A stretch of 64,000 nucleotides of DNA from Microbispora hainanensis. GTDB lineage: Bacteria; Actinomycetota; Actinomycetes; Streptosporangiales; Streptosporangiaceae. Position 1 is the first letter of the stretch. Each line of letters begins with the position of its first letter. The position numbers were made by a program, and so were the translations under genes. Location: NCBI RefSeq assembly GCF_006874475.1, contig NZ_VIRM01000009.1:62001-126000 (forward strand), given 5' to 3'. Of the stretch, positions 26,895-35,525 are shown one piece after another. The notes beneath the pieces are model-generated. The model saw only the letters and a list, made by a program, of their open reading frames with translations, did no database searches and was not told where the DNA came from.

Positions 26895-28478
26895 ATGATC
26901 ATGGTTTCGGTCGAGTCCGCCACCGTCCGCGCCGCGGGTGCCCTGCGGGAGCAGAGGGCGAGCCGGTGGTCGGTGCTCGTGCTCCTGTGTTTCAGCCTGC
27001 TCCTGATCGCGGTCGACGCGACCGTGCTGCACATCGCCGTCCCGGCGCTCACCGCGGCCCTGGAGCCGTCGTCCGTACAGCTCCTGTGGATCATCGACAT
27101 CTACTCACTGGTCGTCGCGCCGCTGCTGGTGACGTTCGGCACGCTGGGCGACAGGTATGGCCGGCGGCCCTTCGTGCTCGGCGGCTACGTGGTGTTCGGC
27201 CTGGCCTCGCTGTCGGCAGCGTGCGCCGCGACCCCGCTCGCGCTCATCGTCTCGCGGGCCTTCCTCGGCGTCGGCGGCGCCATGATCATGCCGGCGACGC
27301 TCTCGATCATCCGGCAGGTCTTCACCGACCGGCGTGAGCGGGCGATCGCGCTCGGCGTCTGGAGCGCCGTCGCCGCCGCCGGAGCGGCCGTCGGGCCGCT
27401 GATCGGCGGGGTCCTCGTCGAGCACCTGTGGTGGGGCGCGGTCTTCCTCATCAACGTGCCGCTGCTGCTGGTCGCGTTGCCGCTCGCCGCACGGATCCTG
27501 CCGGCGTCGCCGCGCCGCGCCGACCATCCGTGGGACGCGCTGAGCGCGGCGCTGTCCACCGTGGGCATCCTGGCCGTGGCTTTCGGGCTGAAGGAGGCCG
27601 GGTCGGGGCACACCCTGGGCCGCGGGCTCTCGCTCGCCGTGCTCGTGGCCGGTGTCGCGCTGCTCGTCTGGTTCGTACGGCGGCAGCGGCGGCTGGCGTT
27701 CCCCCTGCTCGACATCGGGCTGTTCGCGCAGCGCGGCTTCGCGACCGGCGTCGGCTGCGTGTTGCTGGCCATCTTCGCGCTGGTCGGGCTGGAGCTGATG
27801 CTGGCGCAGTATCTCCAGCTCGTGCTGGGGCTTTCGCCCCTGGAGGCCGCCGTGCGGATGCTGCCGCTCATGGTCGCGGCGATCGCGGGCGGCCTGGCCG
27901 CCGCGCACGTGCTGGGGCGCGTCGGGCTGCGCGCCACGGTGGGCGGCGGTCTCGCCCTGACCGCGCTGTCGCTCACCCCGGTGCTGACCTGGGGCACCGA
28001 GCAGCATCCGGTGATGCTGACGGCCTGTTTTATGGGGATCGGCTTCGGCGTCGAGGTCGCCCTGCTGGCGGCGTCGGACACGATCATGGCCACCGTGCCG
28101 GAGTCGCGGGCCGGCGGCGCCGCCGCGATCGAGGAGACGGCCTACGAGCTCGGCGCGGGCCTCGGCATCGCCGTCCTCGGGACGATCACCACGATCGTGT
28201 ACGCCCCCTCCCTCGCGAGCGTGCCGGGCATCCCGGCCGGGCTCATGGCGCAGGCGCGTGAGTCGCTGGCCGCGGCCGCGCACGTGGCCGACGAGACCGG
28301 CGCGACCGGGACCGCACTGCTGGAGGCCGCCCGCGCGGCCTTCATCACCGCCCTGCACTCCACCATCGTCGTCAGCGTGGCGCTGCTCGCGCTCACCGCG
28401 CTGGCGGTGGCCCTGCTGCTCCCCCGCCACGTTCCCACCCCCGCCGACGCCGAGGAGTCCGACAGCGTACGGACCTGA
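26895..28478 (+). CDS. MFS drug/proton antiporter, DHA2 (14-TM) family
   Basis: The 527-residue protein has about 14 hydrophobic segments. The DHA2 signatures are visible: motif D1-like LIAVDATVLHIAVPAL near residue 37, motif A GTLGDRYGRRPFVLGG, and the motif C-like run WSAVAAAGAAVGPLIGGVL. It resembles SmvA/QacA-type exporters of cationic drugs and quaternary ammonium compounds. The ATG at 26901 is an alternative start to 26895. A putative operator lies upstream. No regulator gene is adjacent. The substrate is not predictable from sequence. Confidence 0.9.
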   Translation: MIMVSVESATVRAAGALREQRASRWSVLVLLCFSLLLIAVDATVLHIAVPALTAALEPSSVQLLWIIDIYSLVVAPLLVTFGTLGDRYGRRPFVLGGYVVFGLASLSAACAATPLALIVSRAFLGVGGAMIMPATLSIIRQVFTDRRERAIALGVWSAVAAAGAAVGPLIGGVLVEHLWWGAVFLINVPLLLVALPLAARILPASPRRADHPWDALSAALSTVGILAVAFGLKEAGSGHTLGRGLSLAVLVAGVALLVWFVRRQRRLAFPLLDIGLFAQRGFATGVGCVLLAIFALVGLELMLAQYLQLVLGLSPLEAAVRMLPLMVAAIAGGLAAAHVLGRVGLRATVGGGLALTALSLTPVLTWGTEQHPVMLTACFMGIGFGVEVALLAASDTIMATVPESRAGGAAAIEETAYELGAGLGIAVLGTITTIVYAPSLASVPGIPAGLMAQARESLAAAAHVADETGATGTALLEAARAAFITALHSTIVVSVALLALTALAVALLLPRHVPTPADAEESDSVRT

Positions 28479-28553
28479 GCGGGCCGGACGCATGACGGCG
28501 GCGCTGGCGGGGAAGTGTCCGGGCAAGTCACCCCCCACCCCTAGTGAGAAGCC

Positions 28554-29318
28554 GTGAAGAGAACCCTGCACGACTTAGCCTCGCTGGCCGCCCGCATGGG
28601 CGTCGGCGGGATCTTCTTCGCCAACGGCTGGCAGAAGCTCGAAGCCGGCCTCAACGCCACCGCCGACCAGTTCAGCGCGCTCCAGGCCCCGCTGCCCCAC
28701 GTGTGGGCGCCGGTGACCATGCTGACGGAGCTGGTGGGCGGCACGCTGCTGATCGCGGGCCTCATCGTGCCGGCCGTCGGACTGCTGCTGTTCGCCGAGG
28801 CCCTCGCGGTGTTCGTGGTCACGGCCGGGGACAGCGGCCTGCCGCTCACCGGGGGCGACATCGAACTGATCGTGGCCCTCGGGGCCGCCTCCGTGCTGCT
28901 GGCCGTCACCGGCGCGGGCCGGATCTCCGTCGACCACATGGTGGTCATCAAACGGCGCGAGGCCGAGGCGGCCGGAGAGTTCGCCGCCGACGCGGAGGCC
29001 GACGCGGTCATCGCGGCGCTGCGCCCGCCACGGTCCGGCGAACCGAGTGGGGGCGAGCCCTCCGCCCTGTCTGCGCCGTCCGAGCCTGCTTCCGGGAAGC
29101 CCGCGCCCGCCCCCTCGGCCGATTCGCCCGGGTCGCCGGAGCCGCCCGCGGCGGGCGGTGCGAGTGCGGGCTCCACCGCCGCCGGGACCGGTGCGAGCGC
29201 GGAGCCGCCGGGCGAGAAGGCCTCCGCCACGACGACGGCGCGCAAGGCCACGCCCCGGCAGCGGCGTACGCGGCGCGAGGACGACACGACCACGGAGAGC
29301 CGGGCCGAGGCCCGCTGA
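28554..29318 (+). CDS. DoxX-family membrane protein with long disordered tail
   Basis: The 254-residue protein has a DoxX-like N-terminal half of four helices (about 8-130; ARMGVGGIFFANGWQKLEAG, LTELVGGTLLIAGLIVPAVG). An acidic helix and about 100 residues rich in Pro/Ala/Ser/Gly follow, ending in a basic segment (RKATPRQRRTRRED). The tail is much longer than in typical DoxX proteins (about 130-150 residues). The start is GTG 28554, 75 nt after the exporter gene. DoxX proteins have been linked to redox and respiratory complexes; the role here is open. It is convergent with the histidine kinase gene. Confidence 0.82.
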   Translation: MKRTLHDLASLAARMGVGGIFFANGWQKLEAGLNATADQFSALQAPLPHVWAPVTMLTELVGGTLLIAGLIVPAVGLLLFAEALAVFVVTAGDSGLPLTGGDIELIVALGAASVLLAVTGAGRISVDHMVVIKRREAEAAGEFAADAEADAVIAALRPPRSGEPSGGEPSALSAPSEPASGKPAPAPSADSPGSPEPPAAGGASAGSTAAGTGASAEPPGEKASATTTARKATPRQRRTRREDDTTTESRAEAR

Positions 29319-29419
29319 CGCCGGCTCCGGCGGCACGGGCCACGGACAGCCTCCGGGCCTCCCTCCACACGCGGCGTGTGAGATGCGGCGTGCGCGTGCG
29401 GTGTCCCGGCCAGGCCCGG

Positions 29420-30814
29420 TCAGGGCTCGCGGCAGAGCGGCAGGCACAGGAGGAATCGCGCGCCGCTGGGGCTGTCCATGATCGTCAACGTGCCGCCGTG
29501 GCTCTCGGCGATCTGCCGGGCGATGGGCAGACCCAGGCCGGCGCCCCCGGCGTTCCTGCTGCGGGCCGAGTCGAGCCGGGTGAACCGCTGGAAGACGAGG
29601 TCCCGCTGGTCCCGTGCGATCCCCGCGCCGTCGTCGAGCACTTCGAGCACGGCCACGCCGGAACGGAACCGGGGGTCCCCGCCGTACGGGTCCTCTCGCC
29701 GCACCTCCACCCGCACGGTGGTGGCGGCGTGCCGTTCGGCGTTGTCGAGGAGGTTGGTGACCAGACGGCCCAGCCGGACGCGGTCTCCCCGGACGATCAC
29801 GTCGGGAGCCAGCTGCGAGACGATCTTCTTGTGCGGACGGCGGGCGTCCAGTTCGGCGGACACGAGCCGGCCGAGGTCCAGCCGCTCGCGCTCGCAGGGC
29901 GCGCCCGCGTCGAGTCGGGCGAGCATCAGCAGGTCGGAGGCGATCGCCTGGAGCCGGTCGAGGCTCTTCAGCACGGCCGGCCCGATCTCCCGCAGGTCGG
30001 ACTCCTGCGGGGCGCGCAGCGCGTCCTCCACCTGCGCGCGGATCGCCGTGATAGGGCTGCGGAGTTCGTGGGACGCGTCGGAGGTGAAGCGCCGCTGCTG
30101 TTCGAGCGTCTCCTCCAGCCGGTCCAGCGTGTAGTTGATGCTCTGCGCGAGGTCGTGGATGTCTCCCTTCGCCTCGGGGACCGGCACCCGCCGCCCGAGG
30201 TCAGAGGCGTTGATCTCGTCGAGCTCGGCCCTGATGGCCCGCACGGGCAACAGCGCCCGTCGCACGCTGCGCTGGGTGCCGTACGCGATGGCGGCCGTGA
30301 CGAGCGCGGATCCCACGATCAGACCGGCCACCAGACCCGGCGGCACATCGAATGGCTGGCTCGGCGCGGCGCTGTAGACGGTCCAGTCTCCGCCGTTGCT
30401 GTAGACCTCCTGCGCGACCACCGTGTAGCACCGGTCCGGGCCGAAGACGCCGCCACACACCTCGCGGGTGGCCTTGCGGGACGGCGGCGAGGGATGGAAG
30501 GTCGCCATGGGCGGCTTTCCGGCCATGTCCGGCGTCGCCGAACGCACCCTGCCCTGCGGGTCCACCACCTGGACGGGCTGGTCCCGCCCGCTGGGAAGCA
30601 GGACGCTCCCCGCCTGTCCGTGGTCCACGAGGTAGGCGACCCGACCGCCCGTCGCCGTCACCTCCCGCAGAAGGCTCTCCTGAGCCGCCCGGTGCAGGGA
30701 CCACACCAGGACGACCGAGAACGCGATGCACAGCAGGGCGACCACCGTGCCGGTGAACAGCGCGATGCGATTCTTGACCGACCAACGATCCCCGAAACCC
30801 ACCTGATCGCCCAC
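29420..30814 (-). CDS. Sensor histidine kinase (HAMP-HisKA-HATPase)
   Basis: The 464-residue membrane kinase has TM1 at about 16-40, an extracytoplasmic sensor at about 41-158 with two cysteines (C120, C129), TM2 at about 160-180 and a HAMP domain. HisKA follows with phospho-accepting H249 in SDASHELRSPITAI. The ATPase has an N box LLDNAERHA, G1 DDGAGIA and G2 GGAGLGLPIA. No response-regulator gene lies next to it, so the cognate regulator is elsewhere. Start at 30814 is a GTG; the GTG four codons later is equally possible. Confidence 0.88.
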   Translation of the reverse strand: MGDQVGFGDRWSVKNRIALFTGTVVALLCIAFSVVLVWSLHRAAQESLLREVTATGGRVAYLVDHGQAGSVLLPSGRDQPVQVVDPQGRVRSATPDMAGKPPMATFHPSPPSRKATREVCGGVFGPDRCYTVVAQEVYSNGGDWTVYSAAPSQPFDVPPGLVAGLIVGSALVTAAIAYGTQRSVRRALLPVRAIRAELDEINASDLGRRVPVPEAKGDIHDLAQSINYTLDRLEETLEQQRRFTSDASHELRSPITAIRAQVEDALRAPQESDLREIGPAVLKSLDRLQAIASDLLMLARLDAGAPCERERLDLGRLVSAELDARRPHKKIVSQLAPDVIVRGDRVRLGRLVTNLLDNAERHAATTVRVEVRREDPYGGDPRFRSGVAVLEVLDDGAGIARDQRDLVFQRFTRLDSARSRNAGGAGLGLPIARQIAESHGGTLTIMDSPSGARFLLCLPLCREP

Positions 30815-30993
30815 TTACGACGTGGCGAACTAACCATGCGTAAGAAATCTACCCTTCGGGGCGTTATTAATTGGTAACGGGACAAACTGGACGAGATGGT
30901 CCTATCACGTCGAAATGCCCTCCCGCGCAACACGACCGGCAAGCAGGTAAAGGAGCCTTCCGGACGGCCCTGCCGGATGGTGGGATATGGGGT

Positions 30994-32010
30994 ATGAACG
31001 CCGCTGGACCTCTGCCGGTTATCGACGTCACCGCCCTCACCGGCCCCGGGACCGGCCCCGAAGCAGGCCACGCGCGCGCCGAGGTCGCACGCCGCATCGA
31101 GGCCGCCTGCCTGGACAGCGGCTTCTTCTACATCACCGGACACGGCGTGCCCCCTGCCCTGATCGCCGGGCTCAGGGACGCCGCGGACCGTTTCTTCCGC
31201 CTGCCGGAGGAGCACAAGTCGCGCATATCGATGGACCGGGGCGGGCGGGCCTGGCGCGGATACTTCCCCGTGGGCGGCGAGCTCACCTCCGGCCGGCCCG
31301 ACCTCAAGGAGGGCCTCTATTTCGGCGCCGAGCTCGAACCCGGCGACCCCCGGCCGCTGCACGGGCGCAACCTCTTCCCCGAGGAGGTGCCCGAGCTGGG
31401 CCCGGCCGTGCTCGCGTACATGGACGCCCTCACCCGCGTCGGGCAGGCGGTCATGCGAGGCGTGGCGCTGAGCCTGGGACTCGACGAGGACTACTTCGCC
31501 GCCGGTTACACGGCCACGCCCACGATCCTCTTCCGGATCTTCCACTATCCGTCCCCGCCGTACGCCGGGCCGGAGGAGTGGGGGGTCGGCGAGCACACCG
31601 ACTATGGCCTGCTGACGCTGCTGCTGCAGGACGACAATCCGGGCCTCCAGGTGCACACCTCCCGCGGCTGGATCGAGGCGCCGCCGATCCCGGGCACGCT
31701 GGTCTGCAACATCGGCGACATGCTCGACAAGCTGACCGGCGGGCTGTATCGCTCGACCCCGCACCGCGTGCGCAACGCCACCGGCCGGAGCAGGCTCTCC
31801 TTCCCGTTCTTCTTCGACCCGGGCTGGGACTGCGAGGTGCCGCCGCTGCCCTCGCTGCCCGCCCGAGAGGGGGGCCGCGCCCGCTGGGACGGCCTGGACC
31901 TGCGGGCCTTCACCGGCACGTACGGCGACTACCTGACCGCGAAGGTCGCCAAGGTGTTCCCGGGACTCGGCGGCCGCGTGCTGCCCTCCGGAGCACGTGA
32001 AAACGTGTAA
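30994..32010 (+). CDS. 2-oxoglutarate/Fe(II) oxygenase, isopenicillin-N-synthase-like
   Basis: The 338-residue enzyme has the DIOX_N region ([10 protein letters not shown]...[11 protein letters not shown]) and the double-stranded beta-helix core. Iron ligands are H201 and D203 in [12 protein letters not shown] and H257 in TPHRV. R267-x-S269 binds the 2-oxoglutarate carboxylate. The family hydroxylates, desaturates or cyclises small molecules; the substrate is unknown. Start ATG 30994 fits the conserved N-terminus; the frame upstream is not conserved. The ltrA-like gene follows after 34 nt, but no biosynthetic cluster surrounds it. Confidence 0.88.
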   Translation: MNAAGPLPVIDVTALTGPGTGPEAGHARAEVARRIEAACLDSGFFYITGHGVPPALIAGLRDAADRFFRLPEEHKSRISMDRGGRAWRGYFPVGGELTSGRPDLKEGLYFGAELEPGDPRPLHGRNLFPEEVPELGPAVLAYMDALTRVGQAVMRGVALSLGLDEDYFAAGYTATPTILFRIFHYPSPPYAGPEEWGVGEHTDYGLLTLLLQDDNPGLQVHTSRGWIEAPPIPGTLVCNIGDMLDKLTGGLYRSTPHRVRNATGRSRLSFPFFFDPGWDCEVPPLPSLPAREGGRARWDGLDLRAFTGTYGDYLTAKVAKVFPGLGGRVLPSGARENV

Positions 32011-32044
32011 TCACATAAGCGGTGTAACCGGCACAATATTGGCC

Positions 32045-33196
32045 ATGCCTCTCCCCCGCTGGTTCGCCGAGCGCCTCGAACCGACCGCGCCCGACGCCGA
32101 ACTGCGCGTCTCCACGATCGAGCTCTTCTTCGACCTCGTCTTCGTCTTCACGATCACGCAGCTCACGTCGCTCCTCGTGGACGACTTCGCGCGGCAGGAC
32201 GGAGAGGGGTTCACCGGCCAGGGCACCGTGCAGGCGATCCTGATCTTCGGTCTGCTCTGGTGGATGTACTCCGGCTACGCCTGGCTCACCAACACCGTGC
32301 CGCCGGAGCGCGCGGCCCGGCGGGTGCTGATCCTGGGCGGCATGGCCGGATTCCTGATCATGGCCCTGGCCGTCCCGCGCGCATTCTCGGGCAGCGGCGT
32401 GGCGTTCGCCGTCGGCTACCTCGTCATCGTCCTCGTCCACGCCGGGCTCTACCTCCAGGCGACGGCCGCCATCGCCCGGGTCGTGCCGTTCAACCTGGCC
32501 GCGACCGCGCTCGTCTTCGCCGCCGCGTTCGCCGACCCGCCGTGGAACTACGGGCTGTGGGCGGCGGCCCTCGTGCTGATCTGGCTGAGCCCGATCTTCA
32601 TCGGGCAGAAGGGCTTCCCCCTGCACCCGGCGCACATCGTCGAGCGGCACGGCCTGCTCGTCATCATCGTGCTGGGCGAGTCGATCGTGGCGATCGGCAT
32701 CGGGGCGACCGACGGCCACCCGGGCGCGGCCCTGATCGTCGCGGCCCTGCTGGGCCTGGCCCTCACCGCGTCGCTGTGGTGGGTGTACTTCGCACGCGAC
32801 GAGAGCGGGCCCGAGCACGCGCTGATGCGGGCCGGCGTCGTCCAGCGGACCCGGCTCATCCTGGGCGCGTACTTCTACGCCCACATCCCGATCCTGCTCG
32901 GCATCGTCGCGACCGCGGCCGGAATCCACAAGGCCGTGGGCCACGGCCACCTCGACCTCGGTCCCGCCGCCGCGCTGGCCGGGGGCACCGCGCTGTTCCT
33001 GCTCGGCGACCTGTGGTTCCGCCGGGTGCTCGGGCCGACGCGGACCGCCGTACGGGTCGCCGCGGCGCTGCTGGCCGCGGCGACCGTCCCGATCGGCCTG
33101 TGGTCGTCGGCCGCCCATCTCGGCGCGCTGGTCGTCCTGCTGATCGCGATGATCTGCGTGGAGAACGTGCTGCAGCGGCAAGCCGCCACGGCCTGA
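32045..33196 (+). CDS. Low-temperature-requirement A (LtrA) family membrane protein
   Basis: The 383-residue protein has about ten hydrophobic segments. The LtrA signature region is visible: RVSTIELFFDLVFVFTITQL near the N-terminus and ERHGLLVIIVLGESIVAIG mid-protein. LtrA was found in Listeria as needed for growth in the cold; its biochemical function is still not clear. Start ATG 32045 is preferred over the in-frame ATG 31997. It is convergent with the GH1 gene, with a short direct repeat in the gap. Confidence 0.88.
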   Translation: MPLPRWFAERLEPTAPDAELRVSTIELFFDLVFVFTITQLTSLLVDDFARQDGEGFTGQGTVQAILIFGLLWWMYSGYAWLTNTVPPERAARRVLILGGMAGFLIMALAVPRAFSGSGVAFAVGYLVIVLVHAGLYLQATAAIARVVPFNLAATALVFAAAFADPPWNYGLWAAALVLIWLSPIFIGQKGFPLHPAHIVERHGLLVIIVLGESIVAIGIGATDGHPGAALIVAALLGLALTASLWWVYFARDESGPEHALMRAGVVQRTRLILGAYFYAHIPILLGIVATAAGIHKAVGHGHLDLGPAAALAGGTALFLLGDLWFRRVLGPTRTAVRVAAALLAAATVPIGLWSSAAHLGALVVLLIAMICVENVLQRQAATA

Positions 33197-33240
33197 CCGA
33201 ACGGCATGGCGAGGCCCTGAGGCCGAACGGCATGGCGAGG
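33197..33240. repeat. 18-bp direct repeat between convergent ltrA-like and GH1 genes
   Basis: CCGAACGGCATGGCGAGG occurs at 33197-33214 and again, unchanged, at 33223-33240 (26-bp period). The second copy stops 3 bp before the GH1 stop codon. It looks like a recent short tandem duplication. Confidence 0.8.
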
Positions 33241-33243
33241 GTC

Positions 33244-34527
33244 TCAGTCCGCCAGGCCGTTCCTGGCGATCACCTCGCGATACCAGCGGGCGCTGTCGCG
33301 CGGCGTGCGCTCCAGCGTGTCGTAGTCGACGCGGACGAGCCCGAACCGCTTGTGGTAGCCCCGGGCCCACTCGAAGTTGTCCATCAGCGACCACACGAAG
33401 TAGCCGCGCAGGTCGGCGCCCCGGTCCATCGCCGACCGCGCGGCGCGGAAATGGGTGTCGAGATAGGAGATCCGGCCGGGGTCGGACACCCCGTCGGGGA
33501 CGGCGGCCCCGTTTTCCGTGATCATCAGGGGCGTGCCGGGGTAGTCGCGCGACAGCCGTACGAGCAGGTCCTCCAGACCGGCGGGGTTGATCTCCCAGTC
33601 CATCTCGGTGACCTCGCCCTGCGGGTCCTCCCAGGCGATGCCCTCGCTGCCGGGATACTCCGGATGCCCCTCGGCGGAGGGGTCGGCGACGACCCGGTTG
33701 ATCGTGTAGTAGTTGACGCCGAGCACGTCGATCGGCTGCGCGATCGTCGGCAGGTCGCCCAGATTGACCTTGGTGAAACGCTCCAGATGGGCGAGGACGT
33801 CGGCGGGATACTCGCCACGCAGCACGGGGTCGAGGAAGAGCCGGTTCGCCAGCCCGTCGATCAGGCGGGCCGGCTCGGGGTCGCCGAGGATCGGCGTCAG
33901 GTTCAGCGTCAGCGAGACCGACTCCGCGCCTCCCGCGCGCAGCGCCTGCACGGCCAGGCCGTGCCCCAGCATCAGGTTGTGGGCGGCGGTGAACGCGGCG
34001 GCCGGGTCGGTCACCCCGGGCGCGTGCCGGCCCGACCCGTGCCCGACGAACGCCGACACCCAGGGCTCGTTGAGCGTCGTCCAGACGCCGACGCGGTCGC
34101 CGAGGAGCCGGTGCGCGACGGCGGCGTAGTCGGCGAACCGGAAGGCGGTCTCGCGGTTGGTCCAGCCGCCGGTGTCCTGCAGCGTCTGCGGGAGATCCCA
34201 GTGATAGAGCGTCGCGACCGGCGTGATGCCCTTGGCGAGCAGGGCGTCGACGAGCCGGTCGTAGAAGCTCAGGTCGGCGAGTCGCGGCCAGGCCACCGAG
34301 AACCGGTAGGCCTTCAGCCCCAGCCACGCCATGATCTCGACGTCCTCGAGATAGCGGTTGTAGTGGTCGCAGGCCACGTCGCCGGTGTGGCCGTCGGCGA
34401 CCATCCCGGGCGTGTGGGAGAAGGTGTCCCAGATCGAGGGCACGCGGCCGTCGGCGTGGACCGCTCCTTCGATCTGGTACGACGCGGTCGCGGCCCCCCA
34501 CAGGAAGCCGTCGGGAAATGAGATCAT
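33244..34527 (-). CDS. GH1 beta-glucosidase with a shortened loop
   Basis: The 427-residue cytoplasmic beta-glycosidase begins [20 protein letters not shown]. The acid/base is E154 (TLNEPW) and the nucleophile E338 (ITENGA). Family members of this type have about 445-470 residues. Here the usual segment between FSIAWPR and FYDRLVD (P-x-G-x-G-x-x-N-x-x-G-L) is missing: the sequence runs [19 protein letters not shown], about 12-14 residues short, without frameshift. Its ATG overlaps the LacI gene stop by 4 bp (ATGA), so it is translationally coupled as the third gene of the GH3-LacI-GH1 operon. It lacks a signal peptide and should act on imported beta-glucosides. Confidence 0.9.
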   Translation of the reverse strand: MISFPDGFLWGAATASYQIEGAVHADGRVPSIWDTFSHTPGMVADGHTGDVACDHYNRYLEDVEIMAWLGLKAYRFSVAWPRLADLSFYDRLVDALLAKGITPVATLYHWDLPQTLQDTGGWTNRETAFRFADYAAVAHRLLGDRVGVWTTLNEPWVSAFVGHGSGRHAPGVTDPAAAFTAAHNLMLGHGLAVQALRAGGAESVSLTLNLTPILGDPEPARLIDGLANRLFLDPVLRGEYPADVLAHLERFTKVNLGDLPTIAQPIDVLGVNYYTINRVVADPSAEGHPEYPGSEGIAWEDPQGEVTEMDWEINPAGLEDLLVRLSRDYPGTPLMITENGAAVPDGVSDPGRISYLDTHFRAARSAMDRGADLRGYFVWSLMDNFEWARGYHKRFGLVRVDYDTLERTPRDSARWYREVIARNGLAD

Positions 34528-35525
34528 CGTGAACTTTCGCGAATCGTCAGCCGAGGTTCGAGGAGCGTCGACTCCGGGACGGCCTGGCCGTCCAGCTTGG
34601 CCATGAGCAGCCGGACCGCCTGCCTGCCGACGTCCTCGGCGGGAATGAGCACGGAGGTCAGCGCGGGGCTGGCCCGCTCGGCGATGTCGTCCGGGCAGAT
34701 CGCCACCACCGAGACGTCCTCGGGCACCCGCCTCCCGAGGATCCGCAACGCCCCCAGCACGTGGCCGGCGGCCGCCTCGTTGTGCACGACGAGCCCGGAC
34801 AGGCCCGGCCGCTCGTCGAGCAGCAGCTTGACGGCGGCCTGGACCTCGTCGAACGACTCCTCACAGGGCCGCGCGTCGGCCTCGATCCCGTGCCGCCGGG
34901 CCGCCTCGACGAAACCCGCCATCGTCCGCTCGGCGAAACCCGTGCCGCGCTCGTAGACCACGCGCGGCGCGCCCAGCAGCGCGATCTCACGATGGCCGAG
35001 GTCGGCCAGGTGGTCGGCGCACAGCGCCCCGGCGCGGGCGAAGTCGAGGTCGACGCAGGTCAGCCCTTCGGGGTCGGCGGGGAAACCGATCAGCACGGCC
35101 GGCTCGGCGAGCTTGCGCAGCAGCGGCACGCGGGGGTCGTGGATCTCCACGTCCATCAGCAGCAGTCCGTCGACCAGCGCGCTGGCCGCCACCCGGTGCA
35201 GCCCCTCCGTCCCCTCGTCGGCCGTCATGAGCAGCACGTCGTGGTCGTACTGGCGGGCGGTGGTGACGACCGAGGTCGCGAACTGCATGAGGACCGGCAG
35301 GTTCATGCCCGCCCGCAGCGGCAGCACCAGGGCGATGACCTTCGCCCGCTTGCTCGCCAGGGCGCGGGCGCCGGCGTTGGGGTGATAACCGAGGACCCGC
35401 ACGCTGTCCAGGACCCGCTGCCGGGTGGTCGCCGAGATCGCCCGCTTGCCGCTCAGCACGTACGACACCGTGCTGACGGCGACCCCCGCGTGCTTGGCGA
35501 CATCGGCGATCGTCACGGTCCTCAC
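34524..35525 (-). CDS. LacI-family repressor of the GH3-GH1 operon
   Basis: The 333-residue regulator has the N-terminal [23 protein letters not shown] and hinge helix RALASKR. The periplasmic-binding-protein-like core ends [13 protein letters not shown]. It begins with GTG overlapping the GH3 stop by 4 bp and overlaps the GH1 start by 4 bp, so it is expressed from within the operon it probably represses. The two identical palindromes TCGAAGCGCTTCGA upstream of the GH3 gene have the central CG typical of LacI operators and are the obvious targets. The inducer is probably a beta-glucoside or beta-xyloside; this is inference. Confidence 0.9.
   Translation of the reverse strand: MRTVTIADVAKHAGVAVSTVSYVLSGKRAISATTRQRVLDSVRVLGYHPNAGARALASKRAKVIALVLPLRAGMNLPVLMQFATSVVTTARQYDHDVLLMTADEGTEGLHRVAASALVDGLLLMDVEIHDPRVPLLRKLAEPAVLIGFPADPEGLTCVDLDFARAGALCADHLADLGHREIALLGAPRVVYERGTGFAERTMAGFVEAARRHGIEADARPCEESFDEVQAAVKLLLDERPGLSGLVVHNEAAAGHVLGALRILGRRVPEDVSVVAICPDDIAERASPALTSVLIPAEDVGRQAVRLLMAKLDGQAVPESTLLEPRLTIRESSR

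Noticed and set aside
30994-33196. Biosynthetic gene cluster around the 2-oxoglutarate oxygenase
   Set aside because: No PKS, NRPS, terpene, lanthipeptide or other assembly enzyme is nearby. The neighbours are a sensor kinase and an LtrA protein.
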